From Finegoldia magna_J (GTDB lineage: Bacteria; Bacillota; Clostridia; Tissierellales; Peptoniphilaceae): a DNA stretch of 64,000 bases. Positions 32,862 through 42,024 of this stretch are shown here, piece by piece. Positions within the stretch are counted from its first letter, which is position 1. Each line of letters opens with the position of its first letter. The translations under genes and the position numbers were made by a program. The notes beneath the pieces are model-generated. The model made no database searches. It worked only from the letters and a program-made list of their open reading frames with translations, and had not been told where the DNA came from. Location of the stretch: positions 129,593 to 193,592 of the forward strand of contig NZ_NDYF01000016.1 of NCBI RefSeq assembly GCF_002243175.1, given 5' to 3'.

Positions 32862-35800
32862 TTATCTGTCTTTACGTTTTTTCTTCAATCCTACGAATCC
32901 TGCTGCTGTCATCAATGCTGACATTGATAGCATCATGATTTCACTTTCGCTACCTGCTTTTGGCAATTTATTGGCAGATTCTCTATTAGGAGTGTCTGCT
33001 TTTTCTTTGCGTTTTCCTTGTTCAGTAGTTTCAGGTGTTTTTGGTGTTTCATTTGGTTTGTTTGGAGAATCTCCTTCGCTATTGTCAGGAGTCTTTCCGT
33101 TGTTTTCAGGAGTTTTGCCATTATTTTCAGGAGTTTTTCCATTGTTTTCTGGAGTCTTTCCATTGTTTTCTGGAGTTTCACCTGGTGTTCCTGGTTCATT
33201 TGGTTTTTCGCCTGGTGTTCCTGGTTCGTTTGGCTTTTCGCCTGGTGTTCCTGGTTTTTCTGGATCCTTTTCTCCTGGTTTTATTGGGTTTTCTGGATCT
33301 TTGTCTCCTGGTTTTTCTGGATCTTTTGGATCTTCTTCGCCTGGTTTTTCTGGATCTTTTGGATCTTCACCCGGTGTTTCTGGGTCTTTTGGATCTTTTC
33401 CACCTGGTTGTTCTGGATCTTTTGGATTTTCCTTGCCTGGATCTTTTGGATCATCTTTTCCTGGTTTGTCTCCTGATTTTTCGCCTGGTTGTTCTGGATC
33501 TTTGCCTGGGTCTGTTGGATCCGTTGGGTCCTTTGGATCTGTTGGGTCCTTTGGATCTGTTGGATTCTTTGGATCTGTTGGATCCTTTGGATCTGTTGGG
33601 TCTTTTGGATCTGTTGGGTCTTTTGGATCTGTCGGATCTGTCGGATCTGTCGGATCTGTTGGATCCTTTGGATCTACCGGTGGGATTTCACAAACATTCT
33701 TAGTTCCAATTTCGATAATCTTATCTTGTTTTTCTGTAATTGTCTTTGTATCTCTAGAAACTTCCTTGCTGTTTTCTATCTTAACAGTAGTTTCAGTTTT
33801 TCCTACAATACCTTCTTGGATAACATTAGTCTTTCCAGCTTCAAGATTTGAATTTTCTCTAATGATGATGTCGTAAGCTTTTTCGCTTTCGTACTTGAAC
33901 TCGCCTTCAGTCTTAGAACCATATTCTACAACCTTGTTTGTTGGCTCAACTCTTTCTTCTATTACTTCAAGCTTACCAGTTTCCTTGTTGAACTTAGTTG
34001 TATATTTTACAGAACCATTTGAACCTTCTTCGATTACTTTTGTTTCGCCTTCTTTAAGGTTTGGATTGTATCTGTATTCAGTATCGTGACCAAGTTCAAC
34101 TTCTTTTACAACTGGTTTAACACCAATTCTAACTACCCTATCTTCTTTTTCTGTGATAGTCTTTGTTGTTTCTGTAGCTTCACCAACTGTCTTAGAATCC
34201 TTAACCTTTTGAGTGATAGTTACTTCTTCCTTACCTAGCTTACCTTCTTTTTCTATAACTTGAGAACCTGCTTCTAGGGTTTCGTCATAGATTACCTTAG
34301 TATCGAAAGGAATGTCTCTTTCGACTTTCTTTGTGATTTCCCCTTCAGTTGGTTTTCTACCAATCTTAATTACTCTGTCAACAGGATCTTTTGTTGTAGC
34401 GAACGTACCTTCTTTAACTTCAACAACCTTACCGTCTTTGATTACGATAGTGTTAGTTCTTTCAGCTTCTCCTGGTGAACCTTCACTTACAACTTTTTCT
34501 TCGCCTGGTTCTAATGAATCGTCATATTCATATCTAGTTTCGAAAGGAATTTCTTTCTTTTCAACTATGTCATGAGTTCCATCATTAGTTCCCTTTCCTA
34601 CTTGGATAAGAGCATCTTCTGCAGGAACAATTTCTTCAGTAGGCTCACCCACTACTTTTGAATTTTCTATTGTCCAAGTTGTAATCTTAGTTCCGACCTT
34701 ACCAGGTTTTACAATTCTGTATTCACCCTTCTTTAGGTCTTCTACTTCTTCTACCTTGTAACCAAATGGAATTTCTTCCTTGTGTTCTACCTTACCTTCA
34801 GTATTTCTACCTACTTTAATAATTTTGTCTTTAGGTGCTTTAGTTTGAGTAAATTCGCCTTCTTCGGTATTTGTTACCTTACCATCTTGGATTGTAAGTG
34901 TTATGTCTCTACTCTTCTTACCTGGTTCACCTTCTTGGGTTACTTTTTGTTCACCTGGTTTTAGAGAGTCGTCAAATTCTATTTTTGTTTCAAATGGAAC
35001 ATCTACTTCTTCCGTAATTTTATGAGTTCCATCATTTGTGCCTTCACCAACTAAGATTACAGCTTTCTTAGGTTGTTTAGTTACTGTTGGATCAGATGTT
35101 TCAGTTACTTTTGAATTAACGATAGTAAGAGTCTTTTCTTGTTCACCTTTTTCTCCTCTTAATTCCTTACCATCTTCATCAGTAGCATACTTCCATTCGC
35201 CCTTCTTAAGTGATGGATCTTTTTTAACTTCTACTTCAAATGGAATTTCTTCTGTAACTTTTTCAGTTCCGTTAGTCTTTCCACCGATTTTAACAACTCT
35301 ATTTTGACCAGCTTTTTCAGTTTCAGTAGTTACAAACTTCTTTTGGTCCTTGTCATAAGTTGTTGTAATAGTAACCTTGCCATTTTTACCTGGAGTTACT
35401 TCTTCAGTCTTTCCAGCTTCAAGGTTTTTGTCATAAACATATTCTGTGTTGAATGGTTTTTCTACAACTTTTGTAACTGGTTTTGTACCAATTTTTACAA
35501 TTTCCTTAATCGGTTCTTTTGTTGTTTCTTCTTTAGAATATTCTTTTTCAGCTAATACTCCATTTGTATATTTTTGAGTAACAGTTTGTTCAGCACTTCC
35601 GTTTACGCCTTTTTGAGTAACTTCTTTTGTTCCTGCTTCCATAGTGTCGTCAAATTGAATTTCCGTTTCAAATGGAAGAGTTTTTTCTATTTTGTGGCTA
35701 AATCCTCCAGTAAAGTCCTTTGTACCGACAGTAATTTTTTGTTTTGCTGGAGTTACAACTTCTTCTTCTGTTGTAATAATTTTACCAGTTTCTGGGTCAA

Positions 35801-38800
35801 ATTTATTGACAATCTTTGTTTCAACATGACCTTTTGTCAATTCGCCTTTTTCGACATATCCAAGATATTTACTGTCGTCTTTTACATATTCAATTTCGAC
35901 ATCAACATCATTGTTGTAGTCTTTGTTGTTTTCAGCAACCTTTGTACCTACAACTATAACTTCATCAACAGGTGCTTTGTACTTATCTGTCACTTCTCTT
36001 GTATTTAAGTCTCCATCAAACTTACCATTTATAAGGTTTCTATAATACTCAGTTGTCTTACTTCCTGCTTGTCCTGGAGTTTCTACACGAGTTGTTCCAG
36101 CTATCATAGTATCATCATATTTTATTTCTACCTTGTAAGGTATTTCTTCTGTAATTTCCTTAGAAATGTGTTCTGTTACAGTCTTAGTACCAACTTTAAC
36201 AATACGATTTACAGGTTGTGTTTCACTTACAACTTCTTCTTTGACTTCACCTGGTACACCATTTTCGAATTTTTGTGTGTACTTAGTTGTCTTAGATCCT
36301 CGTACACCTTTTTGAACTTCTCTAGTTTCCCCTACTGGTAAAGTTGAGTCTTCTTCTACAATTGTTATATATTTTGTTTCTTCTGTCACTTCATGACTTG
36401 TTTCACCGGTGAATTTTTGGTCTCCAACTCTTATTATAGCCTTAATAGGTGTGGTTTCTTCAACTGTTGGATCTCCTACAATTTTTGAATTTACAATATT
36501 ATAAGTAGTAGTTTTGCTACCAGGTTTACCTTCTTGCTCAACTACTTTTTGACCCGGTTTTAGGGAAGGATCAAAGGTAACTTCATATTCGAAAGGAATT
36601 TCTTCTTTGTGAACTATTGTATTCTCAGTCTTAGTACCGATTAGTATTTTTTTGTTTTTAGCTTCTTTAGTTGTAACCTTCGTTGTAGTTATTTCCCCTG
36701 TTTCAGGATCTCTGCTTGTAGTAATTGTTACTTTGCCTTCTTCACCAGCTTTATCTAACTGGATTGTGCCTTTTTCTAAAGAGTCACTAGTTTCATAATC
36801 AGTATCAGGTGGTATTGTTACAGTAGTTACTGCTGGTTTTGTACCAATTCTAATTTCTGCATCAACTTTTTCGGTTATAGTTTTAGTTTCAACAGCTTCC
36901 TTATCTTTTACGAATTTACCATCTGCGTCAATTATGCCCTTTTCTCCATTGATAACTACCTGTTTAAAGCTAGTTTCAATTTCTCCAACTCTACCTTCAG
37001 TTTTTACAACTTTTCCTATTTCTAAAGTATCATCGTAAATTACCTTTGTTTCAAAAGGTATTTCACTTGTAAATGTCTTCGATACTTCTTTTTTATACTT
37101 CGGTCTGGCTATAAATTGTGCTTTTACAATTTCTTCCTTTGCTTCGCCGGTTTTTTCATCAATGTAATTTACCTTGACATTGACATAGAGGTTTTCTCCG
37201 CCCTTAATGTCAGCGTCTTCAGGAACTACTGCTGTTACTGCACCAGTATTAGGGTCGACTTTAATATCTGTCCATTCGTTACCGGCGCTATCTTTGTATT
37301 TGCTGCCATCTTCTGGCATTACTAATTCATAAGATTTTGGTTGGTTTTTCTTAGTCGCCGCTTCATCACTTGGAAGTTCTGGTTTTTGACTTAAGGTATC
37401 TCCCTTATAACCAATCTCTGCATGGTATTCCGGAAGGTTATTGTCTGACTCTTGTACGACAAAGTGGAACCAGTGGACGTCTTTCGAGCCATTAGTGTAG
37501 GTGTATTCTACAGGAATTGCAACAAAGTCGCCTGCCTTGGCAGATTTTGGTGGAGTTACGGTGAAACTAGAAATATCATTTGGATTTACATCTACCTTCC
37601 ACTTATCCTTCTCTGCCTTGCCTTCATTTGCCTTATTGATAAAATCTAAGTTTATATTACCTGCAGCTTCTCCTTTGCTTTCAGCCTTATTCATATCTAG
37701 TGCAGATTTATCAGTTTCCGTTGGATCATTTGGTTGTACAATTTTAACCTTAAAATCTTCACCCGGTTTTACAGCTGAAGATGTTATCGTAGAAGTATCT
37801 TCGTTATTGCCGTCTTCAAATCTTTGGTTATAGTAGCGAGTATCATCAAGATTTATCTTAAGCTTACCGATTAGGTTGTAGTGGTCGTAGCGATCTATGC
37901 CTTGCTTGTCGATTGTGACATCAGTTCCCTTGTGGTTAATAGTTCCAGTTCCTGCACCTGTTTCTACATAGATTCCAGTTTCACCATTGTCATCTGGTGT
38001 TTCTGCAATTCCTTTAAATTCTTCTAAAGTTCTTGGACGAGCAAAGAATTTAACATCTAGGTTTTGAAGGGCCTTGTAGTCTGGACTATTGAAAATAGAC
38101 TCTTTATCTACGACATATTTGCCATTTTCATCCTTCTTGAGAGCACCCTTAGGCATTTGAATGTGGATATTGCCATCATCACCTATATAGGCGCTTGCCC
38201 CTGGTACAATTGCTCCTGTTATAGGATTGTAGACTTGTCCAACTAGTCTTTTCTTAGCGTTTTCATCGATATTGTCGACCTTAACACCAGTATTGATATC
38301 TTGACCTTGGACAAATACTTTTTCATTGTATTCGCCACTTATCTTCATTAGCTCTAGCTTATCATTTTCATTAGGCCATGGGTTGACCTTGTAGGTTATA
38401 GCAAAGTTACTTCCGAAAAACTTAGTTCCCGGGGTGGCTTGAGTGTAATTATCCTTAAAACCAAAGGAAGTAGAGTCATTATCCTTGTTATTGATATGCT
38501 TTAGGGTTTCTTCACTAGCTTCATAATTTAAGTTTCTTTGTCGCCCACTAGTTGTTAACTCTGTATTTTCTATTGGTTTGTAGCTTACACCAGGAGATTC
38601 AGCAGTTAACTTATCTCCCTGATTCATCATTGGCTTATCTCCAGGATTTACAGGAATAAGACCAGAATCAGTTACAGTAACCTTGGTATAGGTCCTTTGG
38701 CCGGTTTCCTTGTCGATAGAAATTACATAACCATATTCAGTCTTACTTGGGGAAGTTGGTGATGGGTTTTTAAGTTCAAACTTAAAGCCGTCTTTTTCTA

Positions 38801-39329
38801 CCTTTTCATCAGTCTTAACTAAGCTTTGATTGGTATCTCCTGATTGGAGGTCAGTTTGCTTATAACGTTCGCTGCCACTATAGTCTTTTATATTTTTTTC
38901 TTCTTCAGAATAGTTTGGCTCAGCTGGTTCAGCTTTTTGTGCTTCTGCAGGTTTTTCATCAGACACTTCAAGTCCAGAATTATCTGCTTCATTTTCCACA
39001 TTACTTACTGCCGTTGCTTGTGCGGGATGATTTAATGCTTGTGATCCGAAGCCTGTTTTTTTGGAATCAGTTTCCTTTTCTGATTGTAATTGCGAGCTTT
39101 CTTGTTGGTTTTGTTTTTCATCTGCGTTTGCTTCTGTTTCTGCTTGCACTTTTTCTGAATTGCTTTGTTCGGCAGATTCTGCTGCTTTTGCAAGTTGATT
39201 GTCTATTAATTTTTCTGTGACAGCTTGTGTGTCATCTGTTTGCGTGTCGGCGTATGTTTTCACTTGTGGTGCCGATACTATTACTGCACTGGCTAATGCT
39301 GCCATGAGTAATTTTTTGTTAATTTTCAA
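32862..39329 (-). CDS. Giant G5-repeat surface protein with LPKAG sorting signal
   Basis: A 2155-residue cell-wall-anchored protein. The signal peptide (1-27) ends TYA. Residues 28-150 are Gln/Glu/Ser-rich, then comes an N-terminal globular region to about 560. A Rib/YPDG-like domain (about 575-640, FVAIPVEYTYTNGSKDVHWF) precedes a second one. From about 750 to 1880 I count fifteen G5-type repeats of about 70-80 residues, each with a core such as EIPFETKVIYDD and an end such as VVRIGVKP. A Pro-rich tail (DPTDPKDP, GTPGEKPNEP, NGKTPEN repeats) leads to LPKAG, a hydrophobic stretch and KKKRKDR. A sortase would link it to peptidoglycan; none is in the window. G5 repeats often give long adhesive or intercellular stalks. 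Promoter at 39426. Confidence 0.92.
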   Translation of the reverse strand: MKINKKLLMAALASAVIVSAPQVKTYADTQTDDTQAVTEKLIDNQLAKAAESAEQSNSEKVQAETEANADEKQNQQESSQLQSEKETDSKKTGFGSQALNHPAQATAVSNVENEADNSGLEVSDEKPAEAQKAEPAEPNYSEEEKNIKDYSGSERYKQTDLQSGDTNQSLVKTDEKVEKDGFKFELKNPSPTSPSKTEYGYVISIDKETGQRTYTKVTVTDSGLIPVNPGDKPMMNQGDKLTAESPGVSYKPIENTELTTSGRQRNLNYEASEETLKHINNKDNDSTSFGFKDNYTQATPGTKFFGSNFAITYKVNPWPNENDKLELMKISGEYNEKVFVQGQDINTGVKVDNIDENAKKRLVGQVYNPITGAIVPGASAYIGDDGNIHIQMPKGALKKDENGKYVVDKESIFNSPDYKALQNLDVKFFARPRTLEEFKGIAETPDDNGETGIYVETGAGTGTINHKGTDVTIDKQGIDRYDHYNLIGKLKINLDDTRYYNQRFEDGNNEDTSTITSSAVKPGEDFKVKIVQPNDPTETDKSALDMNKAESKGEAAGNINLDFINKANEGKAEKDKWKVDVNPNDISSFTVTPPKSAKAGDFVAIPVEYTYTNGSKDVHWFHFVVQESDNNLPEYHAEIGYKGDTLSQKPELPSDEAATKKNQPKSYELVMPEDGSKYKDSAGNEWTDIKVDPNTGAVTAVVPEDADIKGGENLYVNVKVNYIDEKTGEAKEEIVKAQFIARPKYKKEVSKTFTSEIPFETKVIYDDTLEIGKVVKTEGRVGEIETSFKQVVINGEKGIIDADGKFVKDKEAVETKTITEKVDAEIRIGTKPAVTTVTIPPDTDYETSDSLEKGTIQLDKAGEEGKVTITTSRDPETGEITTTKVTTKEAKNKKILIGTKTENTIVHKEEIPFEYEVTFDPSLKPGQKVVEQEGKPGSKTTTYNIVNSKIVGDPTVEETTPIKAIIRVGDQKFTGETSHEVTEETKYITIVEEDSTLPVGETREVQKGVRGSKTTKYTQKFENGVPGEVKEEVVSETQPVNRIVKVGTKTVTEHISKEITEEIPYKVEIKYDDTMIAGTTRVETPGQAGSKTTEYYRNLINGKFDGDLNTREVTDKYKAPVDEVIVVGTKVAENNKDYNNDVDVEIEYVKDDSKYLGYVEKGELTKGHVETKIVNKFDPETGKIITTEEEVVTPAKQKITVGTKDFTGGFSHKIEKTLPFETEIQFDDTMEAGTKEVTQKGVNGSAEQTVTQKYTNGVLAEKEYSKEETTKEPIKEIVKIGTKPVTKVVEKPFNTEYVYDKNLEAGKTEEVTPGKNGKVTITTTYDKDQKKFVTTETEKAGQNRVVKIGGKTNGTEKVTEEIPFEVEVKKDPSLKKGEWKYATDEDGKELRGEKGEQEKTLTIVNSKVTETSDPTVTKQPKKAVILVGEGTNDGTHKITEEVDVPFETKIEFDDSLKPGEQKVTQEGEPGKKSRDITLTIQDGKVTNTEEGEFTQTKAPKDKIIKVGRNTEGKVEHKEEIPFGYKVEEVEDLKKGEYRIVKPGKVGTKITTWTIENSKVVGEPTEEIVPAEDALIQVGKGTNDGTHDIVEKKEIPFETRYEYDDSLEPGEEKVVSEGSPGEAERTNTIVIKDGKVVEVKEGTFATTKDPVDRVIKIGRKPTEGEITKKVERDIPFDTKVIYDETLEAGSQVIEKEGKLGKEEVTITQKVKDSKTVGEATETTKTITEKEDRVVRIGVKPVVKEVELGHDTEYRYNPNLKEGETKVIEEGSNGSVKYTTKFNKETGKLEVIEERVEPTNKVVEYGSKTEGEFKYESEKAYDIIIRENSNLEAGKTNVIQEGIVGKTETTVKIENSKEVSRDTKTITEKQDKIIEIGTKNVCEIPPVDPKDPTDPTDPTDPTDPKDPTDPKDPTDPKDPTDPKNPTDPKDPTDPKDPTDPTDPGKDPEQPGEKSGDKPGKDDPKDPGKENPKDPEQPGGKDPKDPETPGEDPKDPEKPGEEDPKDPEKPGDKDPENPIKPGEKDPEKPGTPGEKPNEPGTPGEKPNEPGTPGETPENNGKTPENNGKTPENNGKTPENNGKTPDNSEGDSPNKPNETPKTPETTEQGKRKEKADTPNRESANKLPKAGSESEIMMLSMSALMTAAGFVGLKKKRKDR
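33085..33685 (-). repeat. In-gene repeats coding for the Pro-rich wall-spanning tail
   Basis: Three short tandem families lie in the end of the G5 gene: NGKTPEN units (about 33095-33180), GTPGEKPNEP units (about 33175-33255) and a long DPTDPKDP series (about 33500-33680, the plus strand repeating GGATCTGTTGGGTCTTTT). The near-identical units make length variation likely. Long open frames on the opposite strand here are artefacts of the repetition. Confidence 0.85.
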
Positions 39330-39425
39330 AACATTTTCCTCCTTAAATTATTGTAATTCCTTTGTAATTTATTTTATTTTTGAAAAATACTACTAGTTTA
39401 AAAATATTTAGTTTGTTCCACTTAA

Positions 39426-39455
39426 ATTATACTTTAAAATGAATACAAACGTCAA
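39426..39455 (-). promoter_or_regulatory. Promoter of the G5 surface protein gene
   Basis: TTGACG (39455-39450), 18 bases and a perfect TATAAT (39431-39426). Confidence 0.65.
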
Positions 39456-39588
39456 ACAAAACCCCTTTTTTCTCTTAATTTTCGCACGATTTGTTTTTGT
39501 TTTATTCATTTTGTGTTTAAAATGTTGTATCGTGTTATTCTATTGTTTTAAAAATGTATTTAGTGATTAATCTTATGAAATCCGATTA

Positions 39589-39617
39589 TTGAATGCTTTG
39601 TTGTACTAGGTTATAAT
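39589..39617 (+). promoter_or_regulatory. Promoter of paralogue C and the CWB2 gene
   Basis: TTGAAT (39589-39594), 17 bases and a perfect TATAAT (39612-39617), 27 bases before the start codon. Confidence 0.65.
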
Positions 39618-39643
39618 AAATGTATAAATTAAGAGGAGTTTTT

Positions 39644-40192
39644 ATGGAAAAATTTTATGGTGAAGTGTTTTCACGTTTGCAAAAACATATTAAAACAATA
39701 GAAAAGAAACAAGGTGCGTGGATGTTCACGCTGATTATTTCAGGGGTAATTAGTTTACTTTCATTTATGTTGTGGATGAGGATAAGTCCTCCTAATTCGT
39801 CGCAAGATTTTCTGAGTTTATCCCTTCCGTTGTCGTATTTTTCGAAGACTGTGCTGACACCTTTTTCTTGTGTGTTAAGTTTTTGGATTGCGACAAGTTT
39901 TCTGAAAAAAGATATGGTGACTAAGGTTTCGAATTCAGAGTTTTTGGCAAAGGCTAGTGTGTACACTTTGATTACAATTGTTCTGTCTTCGGTGTTTAAT
40001 ACGAGAATGCCGATTGTAAGTGTGATTGTGAATGTCATTTCGGGGTTTGTGTACAGCGTTGTGATGTATGACAAATTTAAGCCTTCTTTTTTGAACAAGG
40101 CTACTGTAACGGCTGCTATTGTGAAGATTGTTATGAGTGCGATTGGTTTTCTGATGGGTACAACTTTGTTGTTCTTCATCGTTTTGAATTAG
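39644..40192 (+). CDS. Membrane protein, paralogue C (short form)
   Basis: The 182-residue protein lacks the acidic tail of the paralogues at 22987 and 31901 but shares the membrane core: four to five hydrophobic segments, the loop ATSFLKKDMVTKVSNSEF in the position of FTKKxM-P, and a later VISGFVYSVVMYDKFKPSFL like VILYSSVFYDRISDE. The family is unnamed to me. The ATG at 39644 follows AAGAGGAG. It is followed 35 bases later by a CWB2 protein gene with no terminator between, so the two are likely co-transcribed, which suggests a job connected with surface proteins. Confidence 0.65.
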   Translation: MEKFYGEVFSRLQKHIKTIEKKQGAWMFTLIISGVISLLSFMLWMRISPPNSSQDFLSLSLPLSYFSKTVLTPFSCVLSFWIATSFLKKDMVTKVSNSEFLAKASVYTLITIVLSSVFNTRMPIVSVIVNVISGFVYSVVMYDKFKPSFLNKATVTAAIVKIVMSAIGFLMGTTLLFFIVLN

Positions 40193-40227
40193 TCGTGTGT
40201 TAGTTGGAAATTAATAAGGAGTGTTTT

Positions 40228-41532
40228 ATGAAAAAATTGGTGGCTTTGATGCTTGTGTGTATGTTGAGCTTTCCTGTGGTGAGTATTGCAGACAAGGATA
40301 GCCCAAATGAAGGGGCTTCGGAAAAGGTTGAAGCAAATGCAAATGATACTGCAAAAAAATCTGATGCTAATGCAAAGGCTAAGGATGAAAATGAGAAAAA
40401 ACAGGAACAAATCACCACTAACGAAGATGGTGTGTTCAAAAATGTGATTCACCAAAGATTCCAAGGCGAAAACAGAGCAAAGACTGCAGTTAATGTGCAA
40501 CGTCATTACTTTGCGAATACGAACAAGGTTATTCTTGTCAATGACAACGCATATCCCGATGCAATCAGTGCAACGAATATGTCTATGGGCAAATACCCAC
40601 TTTTGTACACTGGCAAGAATTCATTATCCGTTGAAACGAAATCAGCGCTTGACAAGATGTTCTTGGACGAGATTTATCTGATGGGTGGCGTGAATACTAT
40701 CAGCAAAAATGTTGAAAATAAGTTGAGAAAGAACTTCCCACACGCCAAAATCACTAGAATTATGGGAAATAATCGCTACGACACATCAGCAGAATCTGCG
40801 AAAACACGTTCAAATACTACGAATTTGATATTTGCCGCAGGGACAAATTATGCAGATGCATTGTATGCTACAAGTCTTGCAGCACACCAAAACGCCCCAA
40901 TCTTGCTTGTAAGTAACGAAGGATTATCACAATCTACGAGAAAATTTATACAATCAATCGGAAATATCGACAATGTAACCATCGTCGGTGGAGAAATATC
41001 TGTAAATCAATCTGTCAAAAACCAAATCGAAAATCTGACTAAAAAACGTGTCACAAGACTTGCAGGTGTGGACAGATACGAATCCAGCGTTGAAGTCGCT
41101 AAGAGAGTGAACGCAAATCCAGCAGAAGTCATCACTACAAGCGGTGAAGTATTCGCCGATGCACTCGTATCATCGACAGTTGCACAAAAAATCAAAGCGC
41201 CAATCTTGCTTGTGAAAAAAGACGTCCTACCACTTTCAGTCAGAGAATATATGAAAGACACCAACTCCATCTACAAATTGACTACAATCGGTGGATACAA
41301 CACAGTTACCAAGAACAATTACTCCACACAAGTAATATTGATATCGGGACTAGACATCGACAAGCCACTTTTGGATAAACAAGGAAAAGGCCTCATCAAA
41401 GCATTCACAAAAGATTACAAAAAATACTACGTACTTCCAAACAACAAATATTACAATTCAATCAAAGAATACGACAAACTGTTCGTTTACTTGAGAGATG
41501 CATTGGCAGAAGATTACAGACCATTGGAATAA
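40228..41532 (+). CDS. CWB2 cell-wall-binding protein
   Basis: The 434-residue protein has a signal peptide (MKKLVALMLVCMLSFPVV, cleaved near 22), a charged linker rich in Asp, Ala, Asn and Lys (about 25-70), then three CWB2 repeats (about 78-370): the first with RFQGENRAKTAVNVQ, the second RIMGNNRYDTSAES, the third RLAGVDRYESSVEV, each followed by an ADAL/PDAI segment and a PILLV strand. The last 65 residues are a short Lys/Tyr-rich end. CWB2 triplets bind anionic wall polymers. The protein has no other module, so it could be a wall-remodelling or scaffold factor. The start has AAGGAG. Confidence 0.88.
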   Translation: MKKLVALMLVCMLSFPVVSIADKDSPNEGASEKVEANANDTAKKSDANAKAKDENEKKQEQITTNEDGVFKNVIHQRFQGENRAKTAVNVQRHYFANTNKVILVNDNAYPDAISATNMSMGKYPLLYTGKNSLSVETKSALDKMFLDEIYLMGGVNTISKNVENKLRKNFPHAKITRIMGNNRYDTSAESAKTRSNTTNLIFAAGTNYADALYATSLAAHQNAPILLVSNEGLSQSTRKFIQSIGNIDNVTIVGGEISVNQSVKNQIENLTKKRVTRLAGVDRYESSVEVAKRVNANPAEVITTSGEVFADALVSSTVAQKIKAPILLVKKDVLPLSVREYMKDTNSIYKLTTIGGYNTVTKNNYSTQVILISGLDIDKPLLDKQGKGLIKAFTKDYKKYYVLPNNKYYNSIKEYDKLFVYLRDALAEDYRPLE

Positions 41533-41566
41533 CGCGGAAATGAATTAAAAGAGGACATTTGACCTG

Positions 41567-41603
41567 AACCCCAAAATCCGGAATACGGATGAAGGGGTTT
41601 TTT
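41567..41603 (+). terminator. Terminator after the CWB2 gene
   Basis: AACCCC (41567-41572) with ATCCG and, on the other side, CGGAT and GGGGTT (41594-41599), followed by T. Two stacked stems with a small bulge. Confidence 0.85.
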
Positions 41604-41608
41604 CATGC

Positions 41609-41638
41609 AAAAAAATAGGCGACATCCATCGCCTATTT
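41609..41638 (-). terminator. Terminator after the MazF-like toxin gene
   Basis: AAATAGGCGA (41613-41622) and TCGCCTATTT (41629-41638), followed on the minus strand by T-rich sequence. The toxin stop codon lies inside the stem. Confidence 0.85.
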
Positions 41639-42022
41639 AAAATTTGTATAATATTCTTCTATTAATAATTTGATATTTGCAACTAGAGTGGGATATTCTG
41701 CATCAATATCCGTTACAATTGCAGCATACAAGTCCTTTTCATTGACTGTTTGCATTTTGTGAATTCTAATGAAACTAATCGGTTGAGTTAGATTCAGATT
41801 GGGATAATCATTTTTATTGATTGCCACATCATACTTCACATGTCTTCTACTTCTGTCTGTTATCTTGGAAACTGGAAGTGCGTTATAATCTTTAGGAAAT
41901 TTATCGTCAGCTTCCTTTATAATCAAAAATGGTCTGGATTTGTAATCAATCCTGTTAGTCTTGGAATTGTAATAAGGAAATCTTACTTTGTATATAGACC
42001 ATTCTTTACTAGAATTATTCAT
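41633..42022 (-). CDS. Putative PemK/MazF-like toxin paired with a Panacea antitoxin
   Basis: The 129-residue protein shows a PemK/MazF-type order of elements: IYKVRFPYYN at the start, KSRPFLIIKEAD (the RPxLII strand), NALPVSKITDRSR and a late NLTQPISFIRIHKMQTVNEKDL, similar to the L-x-x-S-x-I-x-x-x-x-I-x-T-I-x-x-x-x-L end of MazF. MazF-like toxins cut single-stranded mRNA. The gene starts two bases after the stop of the Panacea-domain gene, as in Panacea-type toxin-antitoxin pairs, where the antitoxin comes first. The toxin fold is a judgement from pattern, not certain. A terminator closes the pair. Confidence 0.55.
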   Translation of the reverse strand: MNNSSKEWSIYKVRFPYYNSKTNRIDYKSRPFLIIKEADDKFPKDYNALPVSKITDRSRRHVKYDVAINKNDYPNLNLTQPISFIRIHKMQTVNEKDLYAAIVTDIDAEYPTLVANIKLLIEEYYTNFK

Positions 42023-42024
42023 AC

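Larger units (their letters stand above)
39330..39643. other. Divergent promoter region between the G5 protein and paralogue C
   Basis: A 314-base AT-rich stretch with promoters in both directions (39426-39455 leftward, 39589-39617 rightward). The leftward leader is about 90 bases long. No other element is seen. Confidence 0.6.

Noticed and set aside
33018..33703. Other plus-strand frames of 120-220 codons over the same region
   Set aside because: They are reading-frame shadows of the same tandem repeats, with absurd Trp/Phe or Leu/Asp composition.
32935..33876. Long open frame (313 codons) on the plus strand opposite the G5 gene's end
   Set aside because: It exists only because the DPTDPKDP and related repeats lack stops in all frames; composition is a monotonous Gly/Ser/Phe repeat and no ribosome site is present.
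39655..40179. 174-codon frame on the minus strand opposite paralogue C
   Set aside because: The plus-strand frame has promoter, ribosome site and paralogues; the minus frame has none.
27188..41532. Surface-protein island as an integrated element
   Set aside because: No integrase, attachment-site repeats or tRNA target was seen; it may simply be a chromosomal cluster.
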